Shown here piece after piece: positions 26,878 through 35,292 of a stretch of 64,000 bases of DNA. The stretch is taken from contig DMEU01000006.1 of the NCBI GenBank assembly GCA_003451585.1, positions 58,201 to 122,200 on the forward strand, given 5' to 3'. The position numbers and the translations under genes are program-made. The stretch comes from Candidatus Omnitrophota bacterium. Lineage in GTDB: Bacteria; Omnitrophota; Gorgyraeia; Velamenicoccales; Velamenicoccaceae. Under the pieces are notes generated by a model. That model was given only the letters and a program-made list of their open reading frames with translations. It was not told where the DNA came from and ran no database searches. Numbering within the stretch: position 1 is the stretch's first letter; each line of letters opens with the position of its first letter.

Positions 26878-27689
26878 AAGACTATGTCTTAGAGCTGGTT
26901 AAAGATAGCTCCGGGTATAACGCGAAATTAAACATCATGCGGGAATATGTGCAGGCTTATATATTGAGGATCTTGCAGGATAAGGGTTTTTTTCATTACG
27001 CGGCTTTTGTCGGAGGGACCGCGCTTCGTTTTATTTACGGTTTGCCGCGATTTTCGGAAGACCTTGATTTTTCCATGGAAAGAAAAGACAAGGCGTATTC
27101 ATTCGGCGATCTTCTGAAAGCGGTAGAGAGCGGCTTGAGATCAGCCGGATATTCGGTTTCCATTATTTCCGGATCGGAGCGCGCGGTCCATAACGCGTTT
27201 GTGAAATTTGAAGGACTTCTTTTTGAAGCCGGCTTGAGCCCTCTTCGTTCTCAAAAATTTTCCGTCAAGATCGAGATGGATACGCACCCGCCTAAAGGGG
27301 CCGAGGTTAAAACCGTCCTTATTAACAAGTATTTTCCTCTCTCTTTTTTAACCTACGGAAATTCCTCTTTATTCGCCGGAAAGATCCACGCTGTTTTAAA
27401 CCGCAAATACACAAAAGGGCGCGATTATTTTGATCTAGGGTGGTATGCATCGCGATGGGGAGATATGGAACCTAATTTGATCATGCTGAATAACGCGCTT
27501 AAACAGACGGGATGGGAAGGTGATACCGTGAGCTCTTCTTCCTGGCGTTCTATCGTGACCAATACTGTGGAAAGAGCGGACTGGAAAAAAGTCCGACAGG
27601 ATGTTGAAAGTTTCCTTGAAAATCCAAATGATATGGACATTTTTACTAAAGAAAATGTTTTATCTCTTTTCAAACCAAAAGGTGTTTAA
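26874..27689 (+). CDS. abiEii: AbiEii-type nucleotidyltransferase toxin
   Basis: The 271-residue protein has the hallmark motif I GGTALRFIYG (from residue 47), the metal aspartates in RFSEDLDFS (Asp63, Asp65) and the downstream KGRDYFDLGW motif of the AbiEii/AbiGii family. Related toxins transfer nucleotides onto tRNA acceptor ends and stop growth, for example during phage infection. The catalytic set appears intact, so the toxin should be active. Its stop is only 2 bases from the sugar aminotransferase start, so readthrough into the next operon is likely. Confidence 0.92.
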   Translation: MKDYVLELVKDSSGYNAKLNIMREYVQAYILRILQDKGFFHYAAFVGGTALRFIYGLPRFSEDLDFSMERKDKAYSFGDLLKAVESGLRSAGYSVSIISGSERAVHNAFVKFEGLLFEAGLSPLRSQKFSVKIEMDTHPPKGAEVKTVLINKYFPLSFLTYGNSSLFAGKIHAVLNRKYTKGRDYFDLGWYASRWGDMEPNLIMLNNALKQTGWEGDTVSSSSWRSIVTNTVERADWKKVRQDVESFLENPNDMDIFTKENVLSLFKPKGV

Positions 27690-27691
27690 CC

Positions 27692-28801
27692 ATGAAAATA
27701 CCGTTTACTGATCTAGGGCCGCAATTTAGGGAGATCAAGGGCGCCGCGAACCGCGCTTTTGGTGAATTGGTCAAAAGAGGGGATTATATCCTGGGGCAGG
27801 ATGTCCGTGATTTTGAAAGTTCCTTCGCGGGGTTTATCGGCACAAAACATGCCTTAGGGGTTAATTCAGGGACGGATGCCCTGTTTTTAGGGCTCCTTGG
27901 CTTAGGCATTGGCCCGAAAGACGAGGTCATCGTGCCTACATACACCTATATCGCTTCGGCCTTCGCGATCACCTATACCGGGGCTACACCGGTGTTTGTG
28001 GATATCGAGGAGAAGACATTTAATATCGATATCTCAAAAATAGAAAAAGCCGTCACCTCAAAGACCAGGGCCATCATGCCTGTGCATCTTTACGGGCAAT
28101 CGGCTGATATGCGGCCTATTTTACGAATCGCTAAAAAATATGGATTAAAAGTTATAGAAGACGCGGCACAGGCCCACGGAGCGGAGTATCACGGCAAAAA
28201 AGTGGGATGTATCGGCGATATCGGGGCATTCAGTTTTTATCCGACTAAAAACCTAGGGGCTTTAGGCGACGGTGGGATGATCGTTACAAACGACACGCGT
28301 TTATATGAAAAGTTAAAAAAATTGAGGGATTACGGGAGAAAATCAAAATACGAACACGACTCCATGGGGTATAATTCAAGGCTCGATGCCGTTCAGGCTA
28401 TTTATCTTAATGAAAAATTAAAGAGGCTGGATAAATGGAATGAAAAAAGGATCCAGGCGGCCGATATTTACAAGAAACTGCTCAAAGGCGTTGGCGGCAT
28501 AAACCTGCCGTCCGAAGCCAGGAATAATAAACATATTTATCATGTTTTCGGTATCAGGGTGAAAAACAGGGACCAGGTGCTTGAAGGATTAAGAAATTGC
28601 GGAATTGAGGCCCTGGTGCATTATCCTGTGCCTCTTCATCTGCAGGATGTTTACAAAGGCCTTGGTTACAAACAAGGTGATTTTCCTGTAGCAGAGCAGG
28701 TATCGCGCGAGATCATCTCACTGCCTATTTACCCGCACATTAAAAGATCACAGCTCGAATATGTAGCTAAAAAATTGAAAGGACTGGTCAAAAATGGATA
28801 A
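27692..28801 (+). CDS. DegT/DnrJ/EryC1 sugar aminotransferase
   Basis: A 369-residue PLP enzyme that aminates a keto-sugar nucleotide using glutamate or glutamine. Seen are the substrate-binding LGVNSGTDALFLGLLGLGIGPKDEV, the PLP-anchoring FSFYPTKNLGALGDGG with the Schiff-base lysine, and NSRLDAVQAIYLNEKL. The last helix region is typical. Its start lies 2 bases after the AbiEii stop and its end overlaps the next glycosyltransferase by 8 bases. It likely supplies an amino sugar for the glycan built by the following genes. The exact sugar is unknown. Confidence 0.92.
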   Translation: MKIPFTDLGPQFREIKGAANRAFGELVKRGDYILGQDVRDFESSFAGFIGTKHALGVNSGTDALFLGLLGLGIGPKDEVIVPTYTYIASAFAITYTGATPVFVDIEEKTFNIDISKIEKAVTSKTRAIMPVHLYGQSADMRPILRIAKKYGLKVIEDAAQAHGAEYHGKKVGCIGDIGAFSFYPTKNLGALGDGGMIVTNDTRLYEKLKKLRDYGRKSKYEHDSMGYNSRLDAVQAIYLNEKLKRLDKWNEKRIQAADIYKKLLKGVGGINLPSEARNNKHIYHVFGIRVKNRDQVLEGLRNCGIEALVHYPVPLHLQDVYKGLGYKQGDFPVAEQVSREIISLPIYPHIKRSQLEYVAKKLKGLVKNG

Positions 28802-29576
28802 GACCCAGGTTAGCGTTGTAGTTCTGACTAAGAATGAAGGAGCCAATATCGCCGAATGCCTTGAGTCGGTCAAAGGCTGGGCGGATGAGATAATTGTTAT
28901 TGACGACATAAGCTCTGATAACACGGTCAGCATAGCCCAAAAATACGCGGATAAAGTATTGACCAAGAGGATGGAAATCGAGGGGACGCACCGCAATTGG
29001 GCATACGCACAGGCGAAGAATAGCTGGGTATTAAGCTTGGACGCCGATGAACGCATGACGGATGAATTAAAAGAGGAGATCTCCGCTGAACTCGCAAAAA
29101 ACAAGGAATTCGTTACTTACACAACACCACGGAGAAATTACATCGGCACATACTGGGTAAAAGGGGGCGGCTGGTACCCCAGCGGGCAGATCAAACTGCT
29201 AAGAAAGGATAAATTCAAGTTTGAAGAAGTAGAGGTCCACCCGCGCGCTTTTGCCGATGGCCCTTGCGGACATCTTAAAGGCGACATCATCCACTATTCA
29301 TATAAGAACTACGAGGATTTCCTTAATAAGTTGAACAAACAAACGACATTGGAAGCGAAAAAATGGATAAGGACTGGCAGAAAGATGTCCATGGGCCGCG
29401 CTTTTTGGCGCGCCCTAGACAGGTTTTTCAGGAGATTCGTGGGTAAGAAGGGGTGGAAAGACGGCTTTACAGGTTTCATGGTAGCCTTCTTCGACACCGT
29501 CTATCAAATCGTCAGCTACGCCAAATACCGGCAGATGCTGATAGAAAAAAATCATAAGATCGGCGAGGGTTTATAA
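28794..29576 (+). CDS. GT2 glycosyltransferase (WaaE/KdtX-like)
   Basis: The 260-residue GT-A enzyme begins VSVVVLTKNEGANIAECL and continues with ADEIIVIDDISSDNT and the metal motif WVLSLDADERMTDEL. HRNWAYAQAK and the later FLNKLNKQTTLEAKKW match the LPS-core beta-1,4-glucosyltransferase group (WaaE). Activity would be addition of a glucose-like residue to LPS inner-core heptose. It overlaps the aminotransferase and is followed by an epimerase and a GmhB-like phosphatase, consistent with core-oligosaccharide synthesis. Confidence 0.88.
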   Translation: MDKTQVSVVVLTKNEGANIAECLESVKGWADEIIVIDDISSDNTVSIAQKYADKVLTKRMEIEGTHRNWAYAQAKNSWVLSLDADERMTDELKEEISAELAKNKEFVTYTTPRRNYIGTYWVKGGGWYPSGQIKLLRKDKFKFEEVEVHPRAFADGPCGHLKGDIIHYSYKNYEDFLNKLNKQTTLEAKKWIRTGRKMSMGRAFWRALDRFFRRFVGKKGWKDGFTGFMVAFFDTVYQIVSYAKYRQMLIEKNHKIGEGL

Positions 29577-29581
29577 GCTAT

Positions 29582-30640
29582 ATGGCAAAGAGGAAGGCAC
29601 TGGTTACAGGTTCCGGTGGGCTTGTCGGAAGCGAGGCGGTCCGGTTTTTTGCTCATAAAGGCTTTGAAGTAACCGGCGTTGATAATGATATGCGCCGGTA
29701 TTTTTTTGGCCCGGCCGCGGGCACCGCGTGGAATATCAGGCGGCTCAAAAAAGAGGTCGCGGGTTACCGCCATTTTAATGTTGATATCCGCGATAAAAAG
29801 AAGATAGAGGGGATCTTTAAGGCACGCGCTTTTGATGTCGTCATACACGCGGCGGCACAGCCGTCGCACGATTGGGCTGCCCGCGAACCGTTCACAGACT
29901 TCACGATAAACGCCGACGGCACCCTCATCCTGCTCGAGAACTTCAGGAAATATGCCCCCGAAGGCGTTTTTATCTTTACCTCGACCAATAAAGTTTATGG
30001 CGACCTGCCTAATTCCTTGCCTTTGATAGAACAGGAAAAACGCTTTGAATTGCCCGAGTCGCATAAGTTTTATAACGGCATAGATGAATCGATGAGTATT
30101 GACCAGTCAAAACACAGCCTTTTCGGCGCGTCCAAAACAGCCGCTGATATGCTGGTCCAGGAATACGGAAGGTATTTCGGCTTAAAGACCGTTTCAATGC
30201 GCTGCGGCTGCCTGACCGGGCCGGCTCATTCAAGCGCTGAAATGCACGGTTTTCTCGCGTATCTTGGCAAGTGCATCGCGACAGGCAAGGCTTATCGGAT
30301 CTTTGGGTATCAAGGCAAGCAGGTGCGCGATAACATGCACGCCTACGACCTGGTAAGGGCTATGTACCACTATTATCTTAACCCTAAGCCCGGAGAAGTC
30401 TACAATATGGGCGGCAGCCGCTTTTCTAACATATCCATACTCGAAGCCGTTGAAAAATTCGAACGCATCCTTAATATAAAAGCCGTAACGGAATATGTCG
30501 GGCAAAACAGGCCCGGCGACCACATCTGGTATATATCCGATATCTCAAAATTCAAAAAAGACTATCCGGATTGGGAGCTAACGTATAATATAGATAAGAT
30601 CATCGAAGATATTTCTAAGCCGGGGCGTTTTTCTAAATAA
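29582..30640 (+). CDS. NAD-dependent epimerase/dehydratase (CDP-paratose 2-epimerase-like)
   Basis: The 352-residue extended SDR has ALVTGSGGLVGSEAVRFF for NAD binding. GVDNDMRRYFFG is the special signature I know from CDP-tyvelose (paratose 2-) epimerases. HAAAQPSHDWA and IFTSTNKVYGD follow. At the catalytic YxxxK position the sequence reads SLFGASKTAAD, so Phe181 replaces tyrosine while Lys185 remains. I recall relatives with the same Phe, so this may be a subfamily trait rather than a loss. Together with rfbH at the start of the window it would suit a 3,6-dideoxyhexose pathway, but the Phe makes simple epimerase chemistry uncertain. Confidence 0.8.
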   Translation: MAKRKALVTGSGGLVGSEAVRFFAHKGFEVTGVDNDMRRYFFGPAAGTAWNIRRLKKEVAGYRHFNVDIRDKKKIEGIFKARAFDVVIHAAAQPSHDWAAREPFTDFTINADGTLILLENFRKYAPEGVFIFTSTNKVYGDLPNSLPLIEQEKRFELPESHKFYNGIDESMSIDQSKHSLFGASKTAADMLVQEYGRYFGLKTVSMRCGCLTGPAHSSAEMHGFLAYLGKCIATGKAYRIFGYQGKQVRDNMHAYDLVRAMYHYYLNPKPGEVYNMGGSRFSNISILEAVEKFERILNIKAVTEYVGQNRPGDHIWYISDISKFKKDYPDWELTYNIDKIIEDISKPGRFSK

Positions 30641-30647
30641 TCATTTT

Positions 30648-31334
30648 ATGGAACAACTCATCAATTTCTTAGGTCACAAGGTTATTCTAAAAACAAACAG
30701 CCGGTCTTACGCCGATCATCTCAAAAATTACTTTCAGCCCCTTACCTGTAACGGCACAGGCCACGATCACGATATCTCTAAAGTCATATTTTTGGACAGG
30801 GACGGGGTTATCAATAAGTACCCGGGCGACAGGAAATATGTTACAAGCCTGTCTGGCTTCAAACTTCTGCCCGGCTCTGTCAGGGCCATTCGAGGCTTGT
30901 CACAGGCCGGATACAGGATCTTCGTCATTTCTAACCAGGCGGGGGTTTCCAAGGGCCTTTATTCCAGGAAGACCCTAAAAGAGATGACCGACTTTATGCT
31001 CAAAAACGTGGAAAAGGCCGGAGGTAAGATAGAGAAAGCATTATACTGCCTGCATACCCAGGAGATGAATTGCGCCTGCCGTAAGCCCAAAACCGGGCTC
31101 CTTAAAAAAGCGGTTAAAGGAAAAAAAGTGGATATTAAGAACTCCTTTTTTATCGGCGACAGCCTGATGGACGTCAAGACCGGCAAGGCGTTCGGCTGTA
31201 AGACGATACTGGTCCTTTCCGGCAGGGAAAAGCTTAAGAACTCACCAAGCTGGGACGTCGCGCCTGATTTTATCGCAAAGACACTGTCAACCGCGGCACA
31301 GAACATCCTAAAAAATAAATATGAGCGCGCCTGA
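30648..31334 (+). CDS. HAD-IIIA phosphatase, GmhB-like
   Basis: The 228-residue protein carries the HAD motif FLDRDGVINK (Asp50 nucleophile, Asp52), ISNQAGVSKGLYS, and GDSLMDVKTGKAFG with the late acidic pair. The zinc loop CLHTQEMNCACRKPKTG matches the C-x-H...C-x-C-R-K-P pattern of D-glycero-D-manno-heptose 1,7-bisphosphate phosphatase. About 45 extra residues precede the usual start. No in-frame start with a ribosome site is visible nearer the HAD core, so the extension may be real. It probably feeds heptose to LPS core assembly. Confidence 0.85.
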   Translation: MEQLINFLGHKVILKTNSRSYADHLKNYFQPLTCNGTGHDHDISKVIFLDRDGVINKYPGDRKYVTSLSGFKLLPGSVRAIRGLSQAGYRIFVISNQAGVSKGLYSRKTLKEMTDFMLKNVEKAGGKIEKALYCLHTQEMNCACRKPKTGLLKKAVKGKKVDIKNSFFIGDSLMDVKTGKAFGCKTILVLSGREKLKNSPSWDVAPDFIAKTLSTAAQNILKNKYERA

Positions 31335-32421
31335 TAAAAAAATACTCATACTATACGCTACCGCCGGTGCGGGCCATAAGATGGCCGCTGAGGCCCTTTT
31401 TCGCGCGGCAAAAAAGGACGGCTTAAACGTTGAGATCGCCGATATTGTGCCGTTCATGCCTTCTTTTTTCGGGAGGCTTTATTCCGACGGTTATATCTTC
31501 CTTATAAAATACCTTCCCGGATTATGGGGTTTTTTGTATTTTCTTTCGGACGAACCTTTTTTTAGGTGGCTCAATGTCCACTTCAGCAGATTTGCAAACC
31601 GCCTTACCTGCGAAAGATTGACAACTTTCCTGCTAGATAAAAAACCGGACACGATAATCTCCACACATTTCCTGGCGTCCGAAATAGCGGCTTACGCGAA
31701 GATAGGGCGCGGCTTAAAAACAAAATTGATAACGGTCGTAACCGACTTCGGTGTCCATAATTTCTGGATATCCCCCGGAACGGATATCTATTGCTGCACG
31801 GCCGAATCAACGAAAGATATCCTGATGGAAAAGGGCGTGCCCAAACAGGAAATCGTGGTCACAGGCGTTCCTTTAGACGAAAAATTCCTGAGTACCGGGG
31901 AAAGAGACGCGATTGCAGGCGAGCTGGGCTTAAAAAAAGACATGTTCACCGTCTTGGTCATGACAGGCGGCATAGGCGCCGGGCCTATTGAAGAAATAGT
32001 CGAGCTTCTCAAAGACGACGTGCAGTTATTGGTGATCTGCGGCAATAACGCCGGCCTTTACAACAAACTGACTTCCAAAAGATACCCGAATGTAAAAGTC
32101 TTTGGTTTCATCGATTATGTCCAAAAGCTGATGAAGGCCTCTGAAGTCATAGTGACCAAGGCCGGAGGTTTAAGCGTCACCGAAAGCCTTTGCATGGGCC
32201 TGCCTATGGTATTTTTCTTTTTGATACCGGGACAGGAGACGATAAACGCGCGGTCCATCGAAGCCCAACAGGCAGGCTTTATAGCTGAAAGCCCGCCTAA
32301 TATAAAAGAGGTGATCTTGGGCCTTAAAAACAACCCGGCCAAATTATCCGCTTTAAAAAACAACGCGCTGGCTTTAGCCAAGCACGATTCAACTTCCCGA
32401 ATCATCGCCCTGGCAGACTAA
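31321..32421 (+). CDS. MGDG synthase-like GT28 glycosyltransferase
   Basis: The 366-residue GT-B enzyme has the acceptor domain typical of monogalactosyldiacylglycerol synthase (LILYATAGAGHKMAAEAL, then ISTHFLASEIAAYAKI and TVVTDFGVHNFWISPGTDIYCC). The donor domain has VVTGVPLDEKF, VLVMTGGIGAGPIEEIV and the VTKAGGLSVTESLCMGLPM nucleotide-sugar loop. Such enzymes glycosylate diacylglycerol or related membrane lipids at the cytoplasmic face. It overlaps the phosphatase gene by 14 bases and shares a base with the next start, so it sits within one operon. Confidence 0.88.
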   Translation: MSAPDKKILILYATAGAGHKMAAEALFRAAKKDGLNVEIADIVPFMPSFFGRLYSDGYIFLIKYLPGLWGFLYFLSDEPFFRWLNVHFSRFANRLTCERLTTFLLDKKPDTIISTHFLASEIAAYAKIGRGLKTKLITVVTDFGVHNFWISPGTDIYCCTAESTKDILMEKGVPKQEIVVTGVPLDEKFLSTGERDAIAGELGLKKDMFTVLVMTGGIGAGPIEEIVELLKDDVQLLVICGNNAGLYNKLTSKRYPNVKVFGFIDYVQKLMKASEVIVTKAGGLSVTESLCMGLPMVFFFLIPGQETINARSIEAQQAGFIAESPPNIKEVILGLKNNPAKLSALKNNALALAKHDSTSRIIALAD

Positions 32422-34331
32422 TGAAGACGAAAAACGCGATAGCTGAAGTCGCTATACCGATATCTATCGCTTTAAACGAGGTATTCGATTACCTTATACC
32501 ACAAGATCTTTCCCCGAAGGTAGAGGTCGGCTGCAGGGTCTTAGTCCCATTCCGTAATTTTTCGATTATGGGGTATGTTACGCGGCTGAAAAACACTTCA
32601 CCCTACAAAAATAAATTAAAGCCGATCTTAAATAACCTGGATAGTACCCCGGTCATAAACGAAGAGCTATTTGAGCTAGCGGATATACTGCGCAGGCGTT
32701 ATTTCTGTTCTCTGGCTGATGCCATTCACACAGTCCTGCCCTCCGGATTAAAAAATTCAAAAAAACCAATCCCCACCGATGAGACAAATAGGTCTGTCCT
32801 GTTTGTCTCATCTGGGTTAAGCCGTGAAGAGGGAGAGCTATTGGCTGATAAAGAGCTTCAAAAACCGCTCGTCCTCATCCAGGACCTGTCTGAAAAGGGG
32901 AAGTGGCCGGTCTACTCAGCTTTGATCAAACAAACCTTAAAAGACAAAAAGAGCGTGATCTTCCTTGTCCCCGACCATCAAAAGATAAAGCCGGCGCTTG
33001 AGCACATGAAAATTGGAATAGAACCTTTTATCATAAGCTCAAATATACCGCCCGCCGAGAGCGTGGGAGCCTGGATCGGGATAAAAAATTCAGATCTCAG
33101 TTTTGTCATAGGTACCCGTTCCGCCATATTCGCGCCGGTCAACAATTTAGGGCTGGTGATCATAGAAGACGAGGGCCACTTCGCGTACAGGCAGGACCAG
33201 GTGCCGCATTACCACGCGACAAAAATAGCTTTGGAACGCGCAAGAAAATACACGGCAAAATTAGTCTTAGGGTCTTTCACGCCTCTTTTAGAGACCATCT
33301 CTTGGATAAAAGATGCCGGCGGCGGATATTTAAGGCTTGGCGGCATAAACAGTCAGCCCGACATAAAATTGATAGATATGCGCCAGGAGAGAGGGTTTAA
33401 GGCAAGAGACAGGATAATATCAGGCGTCCTTGAGCACCGCGTCGCGGATTGCCTCCAGCGCGGGGTAAAGATGCTCATCTTTGCCAACAAGAAAGGTTTT
33501 TCAACATTCCTTTATTGTAAAAAGTGCAAGACTATACAGACCTGCCCGAGATGCAGCTCATCTCTCATATATAATTTTAAAGAAAAAACGGTGTCGTGCC
33601 CAAAGTGTCCCTACGCGCATGAATCCATAGACTTATGCCCGGTGTGCAGAAGCGCTTATGTCAAGTATTTCGGATACGGCATCGAAAAGGTCGAAAGCGA
33701 GCTGCTGCGCCTTTTCCCTTCGGCAAAAATAGCGTTATACGGCCCGGCTAAGGCCGGCGACTATGATATAATGTTAGCGACTCAAAGCCTGCTCGAAGAC
33801 CCGGCCTGGAGCGGATACGCGTTTGACACAGTGGCTGTGCTATCCTGCGAGCAGATGCTTGGGCACGTGGATTTCCGTTCCACTGAAGTGACATTTGCCA
33901 GGCTCTTGAAGCTTCTTTTTTTGGCAAATGGCCAATTTTTGATACAAACGCGCGTATTGGAAAATAACGCCCTTACTTCACTGCAGCACAGGGATATAGA
34001 CGCCTTCTATGATAATGAATTAAAACAGCGCGAGGAGTTAGGCCTTCCGCCCGCGACCCAGCTGGCGGCGCTCGCGATCCGTTCGAAAAAACAGGCAAAC
34101 TCGGAGGAAGGCGCCGAAGAAATTTTTAAGAGCCTGAAAAATCGCTACGCCAAAACAGGTGGTGTTAAAATTTTTGAGCCGTTGCCGGCGATACCTTTAA
34201 AAGTAAGGGGGAACTACCGTTATCAGATCTTAATTAAATATAAAGAGCTGGAACCGGTCTTAAAAGCCTTGAACTCTGTTTTGAAAAAAAGAAACCATAA
34301 CCTGATAATTACCTTTGACCCTGCGGTATGA
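32421..34331 (+). CDS. priA: PriA-like primosomal protein with degenerate helicase motifs
   Basis: The 636-residue protein is recognisably PriA. The N-terminal DNA-binding domain reads IALNEVFDYLIP, then GCRVLVPF, and four CxxC zinc pairs lie from Cys366 to about 420. The ATPase motifs are eroded. Where Walker A (GSGKT) should stand I read LIQDLSEKGKWPVYSALI (from residue 152). DEEH is DEGH (250-253). SATPSLES is SFTPLLET. The motif VI GRAGR region is LLKLLFLANGQFLIQT. It therefore probably cannot hydrolyse ATP normally. Actinobacterial PriA proteins are known to lack helicase motifs too. A REP-like palindrome lies in its coding sequence at 32778-32812. The frame is open throughout. Confidence 0.85.
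   Translation: MKTKNAIAEVAIPISIALNEVFDYLIPQDLSPKVEVGCRVLVPFRNFSIMGYVTRLKNTSPYKNKLKPILNNLDSTPVINEELFELADILRRRYFCSLADAIHTVLPSGLKNSKKPIPTDETNRSVLFVSSGLSREEGELLADKELQKPLVLIQDLSEKGKWPVYSALIKQTLKDKKSVIFLVPDHQKIKPALEHMKIGIEPFIISSNIPPAESVGAWIGIKNSDLSFVIGTRSAIFAPVNNLGLVIIEDEGHFAYRQDQVPHYHATKIALERARKYTAKLVLGSFTPLLETISWIKDAGGGYLRLGGINSQPDIKLIDMRQERGFKARDRIISGVLEHRVADCLQRGVKMLIFANKKGFSTFLYCKKCKTIQTCPRCSSSLIYNFKEKTVSCPKCPYAHESIDLCPVCRSAYVKYFGYGIEKVESELLRLFPSAKIALYGPAKAGDYDIMLATQSLLEDPAWSGYAFDTVAVLSCEQMLGHVDFRSTEVTFARLLKLLFLANGQFLIQTRVLENNALTSLQHRDIDAFYDNELKQREELGLPPATQLAALAIRSKKQANSEEGAEEIFKSLKNRYAKTGGVKIFEPLPAIPLKVRGNYRYQILIKYKELEPVLKALNSVLKKRNHNLIITFDPAV
32778..32812 (+). repeat. REP-like palindrome inside priA (copy 1)
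   Basis: Arms GATGAGACAAA (32778-32788) and TTTGTCTCATC (32802-32812) are perfectly complementary around a 13-base centre with GGTCTGTCC. The reverse complement closely matches the palindrome at 37321-37355, sharing TGAGACAAA and GGACAGACC. Translated in frame within priA, it encodes a short stretch around residues 120-131. Dispersed copies suggest a REP-type repeat of the kind moved by RAYT transposases. No such transposase is in the window. Confidence 0.65.
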
Positions 34332-35257
34332 AAATTGTATTCTTTGGAAGCGGGAAATTCGCGGTAACCATACTTGAGGCCCTGCATAAATACGGCCACC
34401 AGATACCGCTTGTGGTCACACGGCCCGACAAAAAAAAGGGCAGGCACCTGCATTTAAGCGCGACGCCTGTTAAGGAATACGCCCTTTTAAATGACCTGCC
34501 CATATTCCAGCCCGAAGATATAAATGACAACTCGTCGCACGAAACACTTAAAAATATCACCGCGGATGTTTTCATCGTAGTGTCCTATGGCAAGATCCTG
34601 GCAAAACACATCCTTGGCCTGCCGTCGGTTATGCCTATAAACATCCATGCATCCTTGTTGCCCAAATACAGGGGCGCCGCCCCTATAAACCACGCCTTAA
34701 TGGCAGGGGAGCGCAAAACAGGCACTACATTCATTAAAATGAATGAATCCATGGACAAAGGCGACATTATCTTCCAAAAGGCCGTAAAGATAGACGCCCG
34801 TGACAACGCGGCCACGCTGGATGAAAAACTCTCCCGCCTTTCAGCCAAGTACATAAATACCGTCCTCAAGCTAACAACAAAAAAACGTATACGATTAAAA
34901 AAACAAGACAGCAGAAAGGCTACTTACGCACCTTTAATGAAAAAACATATAGGCCTTATCCAATGGGATTGGCCCGCTGAAAAGATCATAAATTATTTCA
35001 GGGGCTGTTACGGCTGGCCCGGAAGCTTTACCTTTTACAACAGCAAGCTTTTAAAGATTTTTTCTTTGAGAAAAGGGAAAAGGCGCTGCCACGATATACC
35101 TGGTGCTATCATCCAGGCCCAAGACGACTGCCTGGAGGTAGCTTGCGGCAAGGGGAGTATCATTATAAAAGAGGTCTTGCCTGAATCACACCACAGGATG
35201 TCAGTGCAAAGTTTTCTTGCCGGCCACCACGTCAAAATTGGTGAAAAATTAAGTTGA
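34328..35257 (+). CDS. fmt: Methionyl-tRNA formyltransferase
   Basis: The 309-residue enzyme formylates initiator Met-tRNA with 10-formyl-tetrahydrofolate. The N-terminal Rossmann-like domain has IVFFGSGKFAVTILEAL and VVTRPDKKKGR. The catalytic core has INIHASLLPKYRGAAPINHALMAG, with the Asn-His pair and SLLPKYRG signature, and TGTTFIKMNESMDKGDI. A C-terminal OB-like domain begins near IQWDWPAEKIINYFRGCYGWPG. Its ATG overlaps the priA stop as ATGA, a linkage seen in many bacteria (priA-def-fmt), though no def gene is here. Confidence 0.96.
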   Translation: MKIVFFGSGKFAVTILEALHKYGHQIPLVVTRPDKKKGRHLHLSATPVKEYALLNDLPIFQPEDINDNSSHETLKNITADVFIVVSYGKILAKHILGLPSVMPINIHASLLPKYRGAAPINHALMAGERKTGTTFIKMNESMDKGDIIFQKAVKIDARDNAATLDEKLSRLSAKYINTVLKLTTKKRIRLKKQDSRKATYAPLMKKHIGLIQWDWPAEKIINYFRGCYGWPGSFTFYNSKLLKIFSLRKGKRRCHDIPGAIIQAQDDCLEVACGKGSIIIKEVLPESHHRMSVQSFLAGHHVKIGEKLS

Positions 35258-35283
35258 TAAGGTAGATAAGAGTATGTTAAAAT
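35254..35283 (+). promoter_or_regulatory. Candidate promoter for the galT-like operon
   Basis: TTGATA (35254-35259) and TAAAAT (35278-35283) are 18 bases apart, each five of six to the sigma-70 consensus. The galT-like ATG follows 9 bases after the -10 box, so any leader would be very short, and no Shine-Dalgarno is present. The -10 context TATGTTAAAAT resembles TATGTTAAAT before abiEi. The -35 element overlaps the fmt stop codon. Confidence 0.45.
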
Positions 35284-35292
35284 CAAAATCCT

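Noticed and set aside
29552..30064. 170-codon minus-strand frame opposite the epimerase
   Set aside because: It is antisense to the NAD-binding half of the epimerase and shows no motif.
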